Below are positions 38,307 to 56,315 of a stretch of 64,000 nucleotides of DNA, piece after piece; the stretch's first letter is position 1; each line of letters opens with the position of its first letter. Below the pieces are notes generated by a model. It saw only the letters and a list, made by a program, of their open reading frames with translations, made no database searches and had not been told where the DNA came from. A program made the translations under genes and the position numbers. The stretch comes from Polychytrium aggregatum. Its lineage: Eukaryota > Chytridiomycota > Chytridiomycetes > Polychytriales. The DNA lies in contig NW_026516216.1 of the NCBI RefSeq assembly GCF_025602895.1, positions 434,001 to 498,000 on the forward strand, written 5' to 3'.

Positions 38307-40583
38307 CTACTGCTGGAGGTAGTCGGTGGGATGGTTGACCAGATGGTCGATAGACTGATCGTCGTCCTGCGCCGGCGCATCGGCACGGTGTTCTTTGAGG
38401 CGTGGGCAGTTTTTTCTCTTGTGGCGTGGGACAGCGTCCTGTGCAAAAACAAGGCCACGACAGCATGGGTGTCAGAGGAAGATCGCAGAGCCGCAGACAC
38501 CCAAAAGCAACCATCCGAAGGACCTCGACATCAGGACATGCCTCTCCAAGGAGACTGACCATTGCCATCTATATCTCATGCAGGCGCTAGGGACACTGAA
38601 GCGTCGAGCCACCACATGCGACCGTCGCGCAACACCAGACCGGCTTTCGTACCTGTCGACAAAACCTGCGGCCGCAGTCCTCGCACACATAGCGCGCTAT
38701 TGGCGACGATCCTCCGGCAGCAGCAGCAGCAACCGTGCTGGACTGGCGGAGCTGCCGGCAGTTTTGCTTCCGGTGTCGCGCCATGTCCTGTTGGCGAACA
38801 AAGGATGTGTTGCATCCAGGGCACGTATACTTGCGGACATCTGTGGCAGATCAAGATTGGCGCAGTGGATTCGACGAGTCGACGAAAGAATCGAGGACGA
38901 CGCGGCAGAAAGGCGTTAAATCATGAGGCAGTGAGACAGCAACGCAGGAGTGGCGACGGTGCAAGTCCATGGCCATGGCGCTCAGCGGGCTATGCTGATA
39001 GACAGATCGCATCAGGAGGGGGGGGCAGAGCAAATGCATAGGCAGAATCGCTGAGCAGCAGTCCCTTACGTTCGTGAGCACCGTCGATGTGGCTCTTCAG
39101 GTTGTTCATCCTGGTGAAGGATTTGTTACAGCCGGGATAGGTGCATGCGTGTCGCTTGGCCTTTGTTGCGGTTGCAGACGCAGCGCCATCTTCAAGCAAA
39201 GGCGAATCGAGTTCCTCATCACCCAGCTCCGTTGAATCAAAGCCGGCATCGAGCTCTTCAGAGACCAGCAGGGACGGTGAGGCGCTGGAGCCCGCATACG
39301 ACCATTCTAGCAGGGAAACACGGTCGATGGATGCCGAAGCCGAGTCGAGCGGAGAGATTAGATTCACAAAGCACCTTCCTACTCATGCATGCTCGACCAG
39401 ACATTGCAGATGCATACACGACCGGAGACGCAGCTAGAGCAACGGCGTCTGATCGTTATAGTAAAAGTCACAGATTCTCACCAGAGTCGATGGGAGAGGG
39501 CTGGATCGGCGTATGGATGACGGAAAGCAGGGCAGGCGACAGCATACTCAGCGGCGTCTGCGACGTAATAGTGAGCGGGAGCTGTTGGTTCATCATCGAA
39601 ATGTGCGGGCTGATTGCAGACAGGTCCGGTGACAGCACGCTGATTCGTGGAGTGAACATGATCGCAGAATTGGCATCGTCGGGCATGGTGGCGATGATCT
39701 GAGGCAGCGACTGGAGGGTGCCGACGCCATAGAATTGCGACTGTGGGAAGTGGAGCTGCTCTTGAATGTGGAACTGCTGCTGCTGCTGCTGCTGGAACTG
39801 CTGTTGTTGTGGTTGTTGGAGCTGCAGTGGCTGCTGTTGAAAGGCCTGCAAGTCGAGGTCGTCCTGAGGCTGGCTGACAAATTGGGCTGGCCCTGGCATG
39901 AGCAGCGGGTCGTCAAGGGCGTCGAAAAAGTTGGACTGGGCAAAACTCGGGTCCTGTGGCAGGGTAAAGGTCGAGGCCAGAGTCTCTGGGGCCGACAAGG
40001 TCGCAGCCGCAGCTGCAGCTGGCTGCAGATATGGGCTCGGCTGCAAATACGAGGTGCCGGCCGAGGGACTGAGCAGGATATGGGGGCTGTGGAGCAGCGA
40101 TGCTTGCAGGTCGGTCGAGGGGTTGAGGAGCGAGTGATCGGCGGGCGGCAGTGCCGGCGAGAAGTGAGGAAACGGGACATTCATAGTCGAATATGGAGTG
40201 CCTATGGGCGGCGCTTGCACGACAGCGGGGCTCTGCACGAAGGGGTATAGCGGCGACTCCAACGCAGCCATCGAGCTGAAGGCCGATGGATGCCCAACGA
40301 ACTGGGAGTTGAACGAGCCGGGAAGACCGAGAGCGGCCATGGTGGAGCTGGCCTGGTCGCGCGGATCAAAGGTCTCCTCGAGGTTCACAGTGGGTGGCAG
40401 AGCCGGGCTGTTGAAGTTGAGGCGCTCGAGCTCGTAGGCGAGCATGGGGGTTGGGCGTGAGGCCATGTTTGGGGTGTAAGCCGGCGAGAGAGTCGAGGAC
40501 ATGGGATTGATGGCAGGGGTGAAGGCCACGGCTGGAGAGCCCACAGGTTGTTTGTCTCGTGGATTAACGGCGGGGGTGATCAT
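38307..40583 (-). CDS. C2H2/C2HC zinc-finger transcription factor
   Basis: Four exons join in phase: 40583-39482, 39378-39070, 38840-38653 and 38438-38307, giving 576 residues. The N-terminal about 365 residues are Pro/Ser/Leu/Gln-rich with polyQ (about 245-275), a typical activation region. Three fingers follow: Cys-x4-Cys-x12-His-x4-His (CTYPGCNKSFTRMNNLKSH), then two Cys-x2-Cys-x12-His-x4-Cys fingers (CPGCNTSFVRQQDMARH and CEDCGRRFCRQ/DAVPRH, the last split by an intron). The second and third are separated by an about 25-residue Ser/Ala linker. An acidic tail ends the protein. The finger set resembles fungal Swi5/Ace2-like factors, but no target can be named. The frame stays open upstream of ATG 40583 to at least 40736 without an ATG, so a further 5' exon is possible. 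Confidence 0.78.
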
Positions 40584-41130
40584 GTTAGCGGCGACAGGAG
40601 TGCAAGACCGATGATGGGGGGTCGGAGAAGACAGGATGGGATCGGACGAACAAAGAAGTCGGCCTGGGGAGATCGAGGATGAGAGCGAGTGAGGCCCGAG
40701 GACACTGGCTGGGCTAAAATAGGCCGAGGTGGACAACAGAGCCGATGCAACGACGGGAGTGGTCTGGAGGGCAGGACGAGAAAGCCTCGGTGGCAGTGGC
40801 GGGCAGCGGAGGCGAGGCGAGGCGGGAGAGGCGCGGCAACGGATACTGAAGCGCTGTTGCTGCGGTTGCAGCTGCGGTTGTTACGTGGAGCGTTAGTGGT
40901 ATCAAATAACGATGCAACGACGACCAAGGCGACGGATACAACAGTTGGCTGAGACGGCGACCAGAGGAGTTCTCTTCGGTCCAAGCGAGCCCGCCTCGGC
41001 CTGGCGCGGACGACAACGACGGCGATAGGAGCGCGGACGTGGCGCACCCGTGGTTGGCCAGCAAGGCGGCCGGGAAAAGACAAGCGGGCCTGTGTCTGCG
41101 CTCCTTGTGTCTGTTGCGTTTTCAGCCCGG

Positions 41131-41195
41131 CTGGCCGAAATGGCTGACCGAAATGGTTGACCGAAATGGTTGGCCAAAATGGTTGGCCGAAATGT
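41131..41195. repeat. 13-bp tandem repeat, five units
   Basis: Units of the form TTGGCCGAAATGG (variants CTGACCGAAATGG and TTGGCCAAAATGG) repeat five times head to tail. Confidence 0.85.
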
Positions 41196-41269
41196 AAACG
41201 GATGTGCAAATGCGTCTTGCGAACTCCGCGGGGCTGCTGTGTCTGTTTGCGTCTCCTTGGCCTTTGCTG

Positions 41270-41340
41270 CGCTTCCTTGCATTCCGTTGCACTTCCTTGC
41301 ACTTCCGTTGCACTTCCTTGCATCTTGCATCTATTTGCAT
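41270..41340. repeat. Imperfect CTTCC(T/G)TTGCA-type tandem repeats
   Basis: About six degenerate 10-11-bp units alternating CTTCCTTGCA and CTTCCGTTGCA, decaying into CATCTTGCATCT. Confidence 0.7.
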
Positions 41341-42199
41341 GTGTCCCGTCGGCTTCGGCACCGTGCGCGCCAAATGTCTTTTTTTCGCCCTCTTCCCCCG
41401 GATCCATCGCTGCACGCGGCCCATACTCGTGGCCATCTGCTCTGTGGGTGACCGGATTTGCCGTTCTGATTTGCCGTTCTGTCATCCTGTGCTGGGCCGG
41501 GCCTTGCACATTTCCGCCTCAGGGCGGCCAGACTCAGCCCCCTGTTCCCACTCCATCCGCTCCATCCATTGCGCAACCCATAGCACTCCACCTACCCCAC
41601 ACATATCCATCGCAATCTCTGGCAATCTGTCCTTCGTCACATCGCCCCACATCACTCCTCGTATATCCAGACACTTCGCCACCTTCTCCATCACAACTTC
41701 GCCACATGGCATCAACGGCACGGTCGCTGGCACGCTTTCGGTGACTGCCTACCAGGCTCACCCACCCCATGTATGTGCCCCTGTCTTGGTGGATGAAGCT
41801 GCTCTGGATACCTGGAGGAATCATCGACGGTATCCGCGATGTCGATAGATAGAGGCGGTGCTGCATGGCTCTGTGAACGTGTCTATTCACGATCCAAAGG
41901 GCACCTCCAGGACGATACATCAATGTCCTCGGAGCAGGATTGGCCCATGGTATCCATGAGCCCCCACGGATCTGCGACAGTGCTCAGGCGGAGGCTATTG
42001 CCAGGACGCGAAGTCCCTGCGACGCCGTTTGTTCCGTCGTATTGGTGCCGTCCGGCTCAGACGCTAATCCCAGCCAGAGCACAAGCCTTCGAGTTGCAAG
42101 TCGTCTCGAGCGCGCATCGATTCAGACCTGCCGGCCTTCCGGCATCATTCAACAAACCCAGACCCGCCATCGTCTGTTGCGGTCTATCAGCGGGCGGCA

Positions 42200-43991
42200 T
42201 CACAGAGCCTGTGCCTTCCACACCTTGCGCTCGGCGCCGTTGCTGTGGCTCCCGACGCTGCTTCGTCCCGACTCGGCCAGGCGGCTCTTGCTTTGCGCCT
42301 TCCGCACGATCGTAACCTCGCTGCCCCGGGTCTTGCCGCTGCCAAAGGACAACAGCACGTTCTCTTCACCTGCTGCATGTCCGCTTGCGCTTCCCTTGCG
42401 TCGCTGGGACCTCAGACCGATCACGTCCTTGGCAAAAGTGTATCTGCAGCAGATGGAGTTGGCATTGGTACTCGATCCGCGGTTGCCCTAGCACTTTGCC
42501 AATCTCGCAATGTTCGTGCACCAGTCACCCTCCCATTACCCACTCAATCCCGATTCTTCTGAATCTTGGCAAAACTCGAGGATACCACGCCGGGCCACCC
42601 GAGCAATCACTTTGGTCATATGGGCCTCGTTGCCAATGTCCAGCTTCCGCACCGCTCGCCGCCGGGATCATATCGGCCCAGAACACTGCACCAGCGCGAC
42701 GTACCTCTCCATATCGCTGGGGACTTCAAAATGCTCGCTCTCGACCACCTTCTTGAGCCACTCAAAGGGCAGATTGGAGAACATCCGGACAAGCCCCTTG
42801 TAGCCTTCTCCGCCACGGTTGCCCCAGATAGGAGAGTTGAGCTCGTCTACCAGCTCTCGCACGATGCCCTTGGTGAGGAAGCGGTAGACAAAGTCGCGGA
42901 TCTTCTGGTTGGCCAGGCCATATCCAGTGCCATCAGGCAGCTGGCTTACAAACCGACAGTAGTCCAGCACCGTCTCTCGAGACATGTCGTTCTTGATGCA
43001 CTCGCACACCATGTTCTGCAGATCCCACAGTTGGAGCAGCTGTGTGGCCGACAGGAGCGACCGCAGCATGCGAGATGAGTGGCCCATCATTTGGCTCTGG
43101 GCATATCCGGCGTAGAGATGCCCGAGTGCGATCGTGATGCCCTCGACGGTGAGGTTGGGGTCCGACAGCTCAACCGTCATTGTCAGCGGAAGCGAATATC
43201 TGATCAGAGAAAGAGAATGGAGCCATCAGTCACTGCACCTGGATGCTGCTCCAACGGGGGAGTTTCTAGACTAGCAGCATCTGCTTGCTGCAGCAAGCAC
43301 TGATAGATTGGCCGGATCGGCTGGGAGAATGTGTGTGAATGCCAGAATGGCTGGAATCCGATCCAGTCTACCCTTTGCTCCAACGACCACTCTCCTGACA
43401 GACAATGCTGGAGCCATGGGCACAGCCAAATCAATGTGGCAAGTCGTGAGCACGGCCCGATCGCAGCCACAAAGATCATAGCAGCCCAATTAACCGACAC
43501 GCGGATCCAGCGCTCGGCAGGCGACATTACCTTTCTTGTTCGCAAGCTTCCAGACGTGCCGAAAGGAAGGGGCTCCTCGAGGCCACAATGCGGTGGAGCT
43601 TGAAGTTTGCAGCCGCCAGGGCCGCACGATCAAGCGCCAGAGTCCGATCGTCGGTGGGGGGACACTCGAAACGCAAAACAAGGTCGTGATAGCGACCCTG
43701 AGAGAAACCATGATGGTATAGATGTGCACAGACAATATCATGGTAGCCATGGTGGTGATGGTGATGCTGCTGCTGCTGCTGCTGCTGGGCGACCGGGAGC
43801 GAGACGCTGCCGTTGACAAGGCCGATTCTTGGGTCGTGTCCCTGGGGAAGCTCGTTGGGCGGGATGTCGATCGATGCCTGAGGCGCGGCGGGCTTTGAGT
43901 CTTTCGGCTGCTCGCCATTGGAGCGAGGCAGAGGAGGGGTAGTAGTTGGGCTCGAGGCGCTGCGGGTGTGCTCTTCCTGGATGTTGATCAT
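42200..43991 (-). CDS. BTB/POZ domain protein (germ cell-less-like fungal family)
   Basis: Three exons join in phase: 43991-43531, 43199-42705 and 42443-42200, giving 399 residues. After a Ser/Thr/Pro-rich leader and a polyGln-polyHis run (about 72-85), the BTB fold starts at GRYHDLVLRF with the hallmark FKLHRIVASRSPFLSARL (about 134-151). It continues across the first intron into ELSDPNLTVEGITIALGHLY. A BACK-like helical region follows, and the C-terminus has LSFGSGK plus a basic VTIVRKAQ segment as in fungal relatives. BTB proteins of this type are usually Cul3-ligase adaptors; the target is unknown. The GTACGT donor at 42704 was chosen over read-through because the last exon restores a conserved FAKDVIGLR segment. 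Confidence 0.75.
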
Positions 43992-45883
43992 GGTGGTGAT
44001 GTTTCGAGTGTGTGGAGGCAGTGGGGGGACAATCAAGGGATATTCGGAGCAATTGAAAAGTCGAACGATGGGTTGTGAGGCGACAAAGTCAACAGCGGAT
44101 GGGTCAAAGAATGGAGCAGACAAAAAAAAATTCTCCAAAAGAAGCTTGTGCGCTGGGATCAAAGGCGGAGGCAGCGGCGGCGCAGACGAAGGATATTGTC
44201 GGTGCGATCCAATGTTGAGTCGACTGTGTGCGATGAGAGCAGATCAAGTGACCGAACGGCTAATGAAAACGAGATCGGAGGAGAGCTTTGGATGCTGCTG
44301 GTGCTATCGCCGAGACAGTGCGTGCTGGCTTGGAAGGGAAGAGTGCTCGGCTGCGCGGCCAGATGGGAGATCTCGGCAAACCGACCAGCCGAGATTCGGC
44401 GTGTTGGGGAAGCCAGGCGCGCCAGCCAGCAGAGACCAGGGCCAGACGAGAGCCAGACGAGGGCCCGACGAGGGCGGCGAAATGCAGCCCGCCGCATATT
44501 CTGTGCTGCAGGCCAGGGCAGGTCCCGAGAGCGTCAGCGCCTGTGAGAATCGACCTGATAGTCTACCCAGCCAAAAAAAAAGAAAAACGGAACAGTTCTG
44601 TTCACAGTTGCATGGACAGGCCTTGAAAGCCTGCGTCTCGGGAGGGGCGGCCGCAGTCCATTACGGGAACAATCGTTATGGAAACAACGATTATGGAAAC
44701 CCAGGTGTCCTAGATTTGTTTTGTTGCTCCTTGCAAGGGTTACAGCTAGCAGTCAGATGCCACAGTGCAGCGATCACATCCAGAGAAAGCAAAGGTAGTG
44801 TCTGTGCAGTATTCAGAAATACTGACAGCGACAATGACAGAACAGTGGCAGTGATATCGATAGGTTGAGCCCACGATGCGAAGGAAGCGGTAGATGGGGC
44901 TTTGGGTGAGTGGATCGGGAGGAAGTGAGGAAGAGGACAGGCCCGAAAGGGAGGCATATTCATCGAACTGGAGCAATCCGGAATACTGAGGAGCGAAATA
45001 TGTAATGAAAGCAAGTGCGAGCCTCGTGAGAGTTGTGAAAGCTGCGAAGGCTGTGGAGGCTATGGAGGCTGTGTGGGAAACAGCCTCGTCAAAAGACAAC
45101 GTGTCTGGTGCGGACTCGATCCTCGCTTCGGGCGTTGGTCCAGATGGGTGCATCGTCGCTTTGGAATGGAGGGGTCTCGGTGGCGAACATCGGCGTTGGG
45201 TACCCGTGTACTTTGATCAAGCCATTGCCGATTGACGACTGCAGATCGCTGCGAGGACAGTGGGTCAGCGGCATATCAAAGTGCCCCCCCCCGTCGAGAT
45301 CCTATCCAAGGACATTGGCTCGTCCATAAACAGCGTGACCATACGTTCAGTGCCGCAGCCATACAGCGCTCTTGTAAAAACATGAATCTATATCAGATCT
45401 AGCCTGGTTTGATAACAGCCAGGCGGGCTCTAATCGGGGTGCATTGACTGGCCACCAAGTCGTCACGGCAACTATGAAGCGCATTCTCGGTGATGGGGGG
45501 GGACAGATCCAGAGAAGTAGTCAAAGAGAGAAATGAGAAGCAAAGAGCAAGCAGGTGAGAGTGATGGAACCGAACCGAACAAGCAAGTGAGCGTGTATGA
45601 AGGGAAAGAAAATAGAACGAAATGAACGCATGGCGCATGAGGGTGGAAAGGAGGGAGATTGCAGGCAAACCCAGTGCAACGAGAGAGAGAGAGTTTGACA
45701 GAATGGTTGAAGGGGGGGGAATGCCATGCATCATGCATGAGCAAAATCAAAGAAGCGAAAGTAAACCACAGTGTTGCATACGAGGCGTCGAGAGCACGTA
45801 TGCCGTCGGTCGATACCGTAACAGTGAAGGGAGCAGCCGCAGCGGCAACGAGCGATGGCGATTTGGAAAAGAAAGCAGCGTCC
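43992..45883. other. Intergenic region between SNF5 and BTB genes
   Basis: About 1.9 kb. Contains a duplicated ACGATTATGGAAAC-like motif (about 44667-44702), G-runs and a (GA)n run near 45680-45695. A 135-codon minus-strand frame from ATG 45153 reads somewhat protein-like (hydrophobic stretch about residues 28-55) but has no recognised homology; it may be a small hypothetical gene. Confidence 0.35.
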
Positions 45884-48599
45884 CTATACACAGTCTGCGT
45901 TTTCTTGGTATCGATCCTGAGGCAGGGATCCATGCTTCGAGTACCAGATTCCACAGGCATTGCAAAGGGTTTTCGAGCCGAGAGGTCCCTTGCGGAGGGT
46001 GGGTGTGTAGCGGCCACTGAGCAGGCACCACGAGCATCGCCAAACGAGCCGAAACTCTGCAGAGAGAGGGAGAGCGCGATGTCATCAGCGATTGCGATGA
46101 AGATGGCCTATGACGTGGACAGACTCTCAAGCAACAGCATTTTGGCGTCAAAGCCGGGGAGTTGGAGAATGAAAGTATAGCGGGACGCAGCCAGACCCAT
46201 GATTGTGAGTCGGCCCTGGCTCCTGCGCAACAGCACCACCCTCGACATACCGCCAACATCGATGCTTCCGTCGGCATTGAACATGTTGGCACTGGCACCA
46301 AACCCCCTGTGCTTCTTGGGAGGGCTGATGCCTCGAGAATCCGAGAGATCGATGATGTTTCCGTTTGCAGTGTTGATGAGTTCTCCGCCACCGGGATTGT
46401 TCAACAGGTCGGCGCTCTGTTGCATCAACTCGACTTGTTTCGCGACCAGCTCCGTGTCAATGATGGGGGGATCGCGCTGCTTGCGCTTCTCTTTCTTTTG
46501 TGAGGCACTCGACATGTGATTGTGCTGCATATGAGCGCCGATGGTTGAGCCGCTGCCCTGGTTGTCGGTGCTGCAGCTGCTGCCGGGTCCGCTGTTGGCA
46601 AAGTGCATGGAGAGGTGTGCAGGATGCTGTTGCTGTTGTTGCTGCTGTTGCTGCTGTGGCACATTTGCCCCGCCAAACTGTGACGAGTAGTGTGTGGACT
46701 GAAACGGAAGCTGCAGTTGGTTCTGGTATGGATTAGGGTGGTGTGACTGCGTTGGTGTCTGCGCCTGTGTCTGCGACTGCGTCGGTGTCTGGGGCCCGCC
46801 CAGATAGACCCCACCGGCGCCGTATGCAAACTGAGAAAAGGTTGCCTGCTCCTCGGCCGTCGGTGTGTAGTTGCGGTATGGAATACGGGAAGGGTGACTC
46901 GGAGGCATCATCGTGCGGGAGTTGGAGCCGCTGCTGCTGTTGCTGGTTCCACCCGCGGGGCCTCCGTGCTGCCAGTGGATACTCGCGGCATTTTGAGACA
47001 TCCCCGAGTGGGAAGGGTTGCCGCTCAGGTTGAGACTTTGGGAGCTGTAGGATGCGCCTTGCCGGTTTCGCTTCCTGGTAGACCAAGGAATCAAGGAATC
47101 AATTAGACACCAAGAGTTCGTGTCGGGACAGTTCCCCGCGTGCTAAATCAAAGAACCACGAGCACACTGCGGAATGCGGCCTCATGTGTGTGGGAAAGTA
47201 TTCCCCCCCCCATCCATTTCAAACGGAAAGCGCGACACCACGGGCGACTCGCATCAGGCACTGCGACCTGCGAGCGTCCCCAGCTCCGTTCGGCTGCATA
47301 CAGCGCACCAGATGGCGCCAAGGGCAGCACCGTGTTGTTGTTGTTTTTCACGCAAGTTTCGCTCAAGCCGATCCTGCACGAGTTCCAGCTACCGGAGCCG
47401 CATTTGCGCGTCCCAGCGCGAAGTACTCGACAGAACCACCGCTCGACGACAAATGGCTGCACGTGTGCGAGATAGACACTTACCTCTTGGATTTCTCTCG
47501 GCCGCCCTTTTCGCTGGACTCGGACTGGATCCAATCACCTTCTTGAATGTGCTCAGACTGGTAACTTGCATTCAGCGCCGATCCCTGTGGTCCCAGGACG
47601 CTGAGATGGGGTGGAGTGATGCCTGGCACAGGGCCCGTTGCAGCCGGGGCCGCTCCGACCACAGGACCAACGTGTGCAGACTCTTCAAAGTTGATTCGGG
47701 CCAGGCATAGCTGCTGCCGGATCTCGTGGGCAATCACCGAGATGTATTCTTGAGGGAACCCGAGGTCCAGCGACAGCTGGTGAGCAAACTCTTCGGGGCT
47801 GGGTGCGTTGGGAGCAAAGAGCGGCCATTCAAACTGGTCGTGTAGGTGGAAAGTTCCAACATTGACATCGAGCTACAAAGCATCGCCGAGAGAGCAACCG
47901 TAAAGTTAGCGTCGCCAGCCAGGGTTCTCTCGTGGGCGGCAAGGTCGTCACGGTTGGACCCGCAAAGGCAAATGTGAAGGCCAGTGATTGTTGCAACGTA
48001 CCTTAATGATGATGCGGATGTCCTCCAGGCTCATTGTCGGCCCCTCCGGAAAGGGATGGACGGGGGCAGGCGGATTTTGTCCCATGCCTGGGCTGCTGTC
48101 TTCCTCCAAATACGACTGGCACTGCTGACGGATGGACTGCGAGATGAGCGGCACAAACTGCTGCGAGAGCGGGGAGTCGATATCGTCGGCAAAGATCTGC
48201 GCAAACTGCTCGGGAGTCACCAGGACCTCTGGTACGGATGCATCAGGGTGTGTTAGAGACTCGGTGCGGTGCTACGGTTCGAGCATGGACCGTTTCCCAA
48301 CGCCAGCCAAGCCTGAGAATCGGACATGCGTCTCGAATCCACATCAGGAAGGCAGCGGCGATGCATGCTACGCAGCAGATACATGTTGGACAAGCACACA
48401 GCCATAGGCCAGGGGGACACCTATCTGAAAGCACACAGAAGCAGCGCGACCTAATCGTTCAGAAGCATCAGACAGGTAACAACCATGAAGATTCCAGGTG
48501 AACGCGTCACGAAGCTTCACGCCTTCGACTTCGAGATCCAGGCGAATGGCAATGAGCCGCACCGGGGCAGGGACCATCTGGGTGGCTTGGTGTTTCGGG
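45884..48599 (-). CDS. SNF5: SNF5/SMARCB1-family chromatin-remodelling subunit with C-terminal GATA-type finger
   Basis: Five 3' exons join in phase: 48599-48484, 48228-48002, 47872-47484, 47074-46251 and 46056-45884. The two imperfect SNF5 repeats are clear: RPT1 (PVRLIAIRLDLEVEGVKLRD, FTWNL, then VTPEQFAQIFADDI) and RPT2 (LDVNVGTFHLHDQFEWPL, then EEFAHQLSLDLGF and IAHEIRQQLCLAR). A Gln/Ser/Pro-rich region with polyQ follows. The last exon adds a Cys-x2-Cys...Cys-x2-Cys GATA-type finger (CSWCLLSGRYTP, TLCNACGIWY), as in many fungal Snf5 proteins. Role: core subunit of SWI/SNF-type nucleosome remodellers. The start codon was not found; N-terminal exons lie in 48600-49280. Read-through past 46251 without the last intron would lose the finger. 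Confidence 0.88.
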
Positions 48600-49280
48600 C
48601 TGTCCCGGGTGGGTAGTTAACGGTCGAGCGGAGGGATGAGGCACCCAGAACATGGATGGTGGTAGCCGCAGGTTCACGGTCCGGGTGTGCGATCCCACAT
48701 CAGAATCGAGTTTGCCGCAGTCGGTATGTGGCGGTTGCGATCAAGGTGGAAACGAAGTAAAATCAGGCCAAGGACGCGTTAGCGGCAGGTCGCCGAGCAG
48801 CAGACGCTCATCGCCCTGAGTGTACGAATGCGTGACACCCGCCCGCTCGCACTGGATGGCATTTGGCGATCCCTGGCGGTGGCTGACAGATAACGGGATG
48901 CGTGGTACCTGTTGGTCAAGCTCGCGATTCTGCACTTGCTGTTCTTTTGGGCTTCGAACTTGGATTCATGGACCGAGATGCCGAGATCGTCGCCCAGTTG
49001 GGTGGTGTGGGAATGACCGACGTGCTGATCAGGCTCTTGCTCGACCAAGCGAGACTCGGCGTGTACCATGGGCGAATACGAATTGACTGACATTTGCTGT
49101 CTTGGGCTGGGCAGGAAGCGGAGAGATGACCGCAGACTTGATCTTGCTGAGCGCTGGATACACGATAAGAGGCGGTTCTTGCGTGCGCGGATAGAATCGT
49201 CTTGGAGGTTGAGGGGGTGGTGTATCGTCGCGATTCACCCGGAGCTGATAGTCGTCGGCAGACGGGACGCTTTGCCTTGT
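48600..49280 (-). other. Probable N-terminal exons of SNF5, not resolved
   Basis: A Pro-rich, protein-like stretch (about 49270-49090, including PPPQPPRRFYPRTQEPPLIV) and a mixed segment (about 49085-48900) are open on the minus strand. A codon reaching phase 2 at 48602 is needed to enter the first assigned SNF5 exon. Splice junctions and the start codon could not be fixed by eye. Confidence 0.4.
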
Positions 49281-55635
<6,355 letters not shown>

Positions 55636-56315
55636 AGACCCACTCCTCCTCCCCCCTTTCCCCTCGTTAGACATGGTTGCAGCGAGTATCAGGGCTCGAT
55701 GAGAAGCGTGGCCGGGAGCGTTTGGCTTTGGCACTGTCCGTCTGGACGCTCTTGCCTGGGTGTAAAGTAGCATGTGGCACTTTCTGGAGTTGCAGGGACT
55801 CGCTGTCATCGCGAGCCGAAATACATATTCTCGACATCTTCCATCCCACCCGAATGCACCAGCCAGGCCGCTGAGGGAGAGCAGCATGAGGCGAGTCCAA
55901 CGAAAAACAGGATACCCGGCTCTCCAGATCAACGACCAAAAGATTTGCTGCCCCCCAAGACACCGCATTGGCCTTGTTGGACGTAGGCCTCCAAGGCCGC
56001 ATGCACAATCGAGATGGGTCAGTTGGGTCGAGCTCTTTCAGCGCCGTCAGGTTGCTCCCCCCCATCGATGCGTCTGCATTGCTGCAATTCATGGCGCCGG
56101 CACCACCGAAAAACCGAACCCTGCCAGCGTGACACAGATTGGCCCCAGACCCGCCTGGCGCGCAGCCAGCCGTGCTGAGAAATCTGCCCTTCCCGCCTTG
56201 TGGCCCGTCCGACACTGCCTGTTCTTCGCCTCTTGCCACTCGTTCGCTCCCCACTCGTTCCCCACCCGCCCGCCTCCCGACCCGTCTCTGCAATCGATCG
56301 GCCACTGGAGCAGCG
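55636..56315. other. Intergenic region, no gene seen
   Basis: 3' flank of the Ca2+-ATPase and promoter of the asteroid-like gene. It has pyrimidine-rich stretches (CTCCTCCTCCCCCC near 55646 and the C-rich leader before 56316). No distinct element assigned. Confidence 0.4.

Larger units (their letters stand above)
40584..42199. other. Intergenic region upstream of the zinc-finger gene, with short tandem repeats
   Basis: About 1.6 kb. Repeats lie at 41131-41195 and about 41270-41340. Long antisense frames here encode only repeat-derived or compositionally biased sequence; no gene is supported. Confidence 0.45.

Noticed and set aside
40580-41509. 309-codon minus-strand frame upstream of the zinc-finger gene
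   Set aside because: Much of it is the translated 13-bp and CTTCC-type tandem repeats; no family resemblance.
44746-45153. 135-codon minus-strand frame with a hydrophobic segment
   Set aside because: Has an ATG and plausible composition but no recognised homology or splice partners; kept only as a possibility in the intergenic entry.
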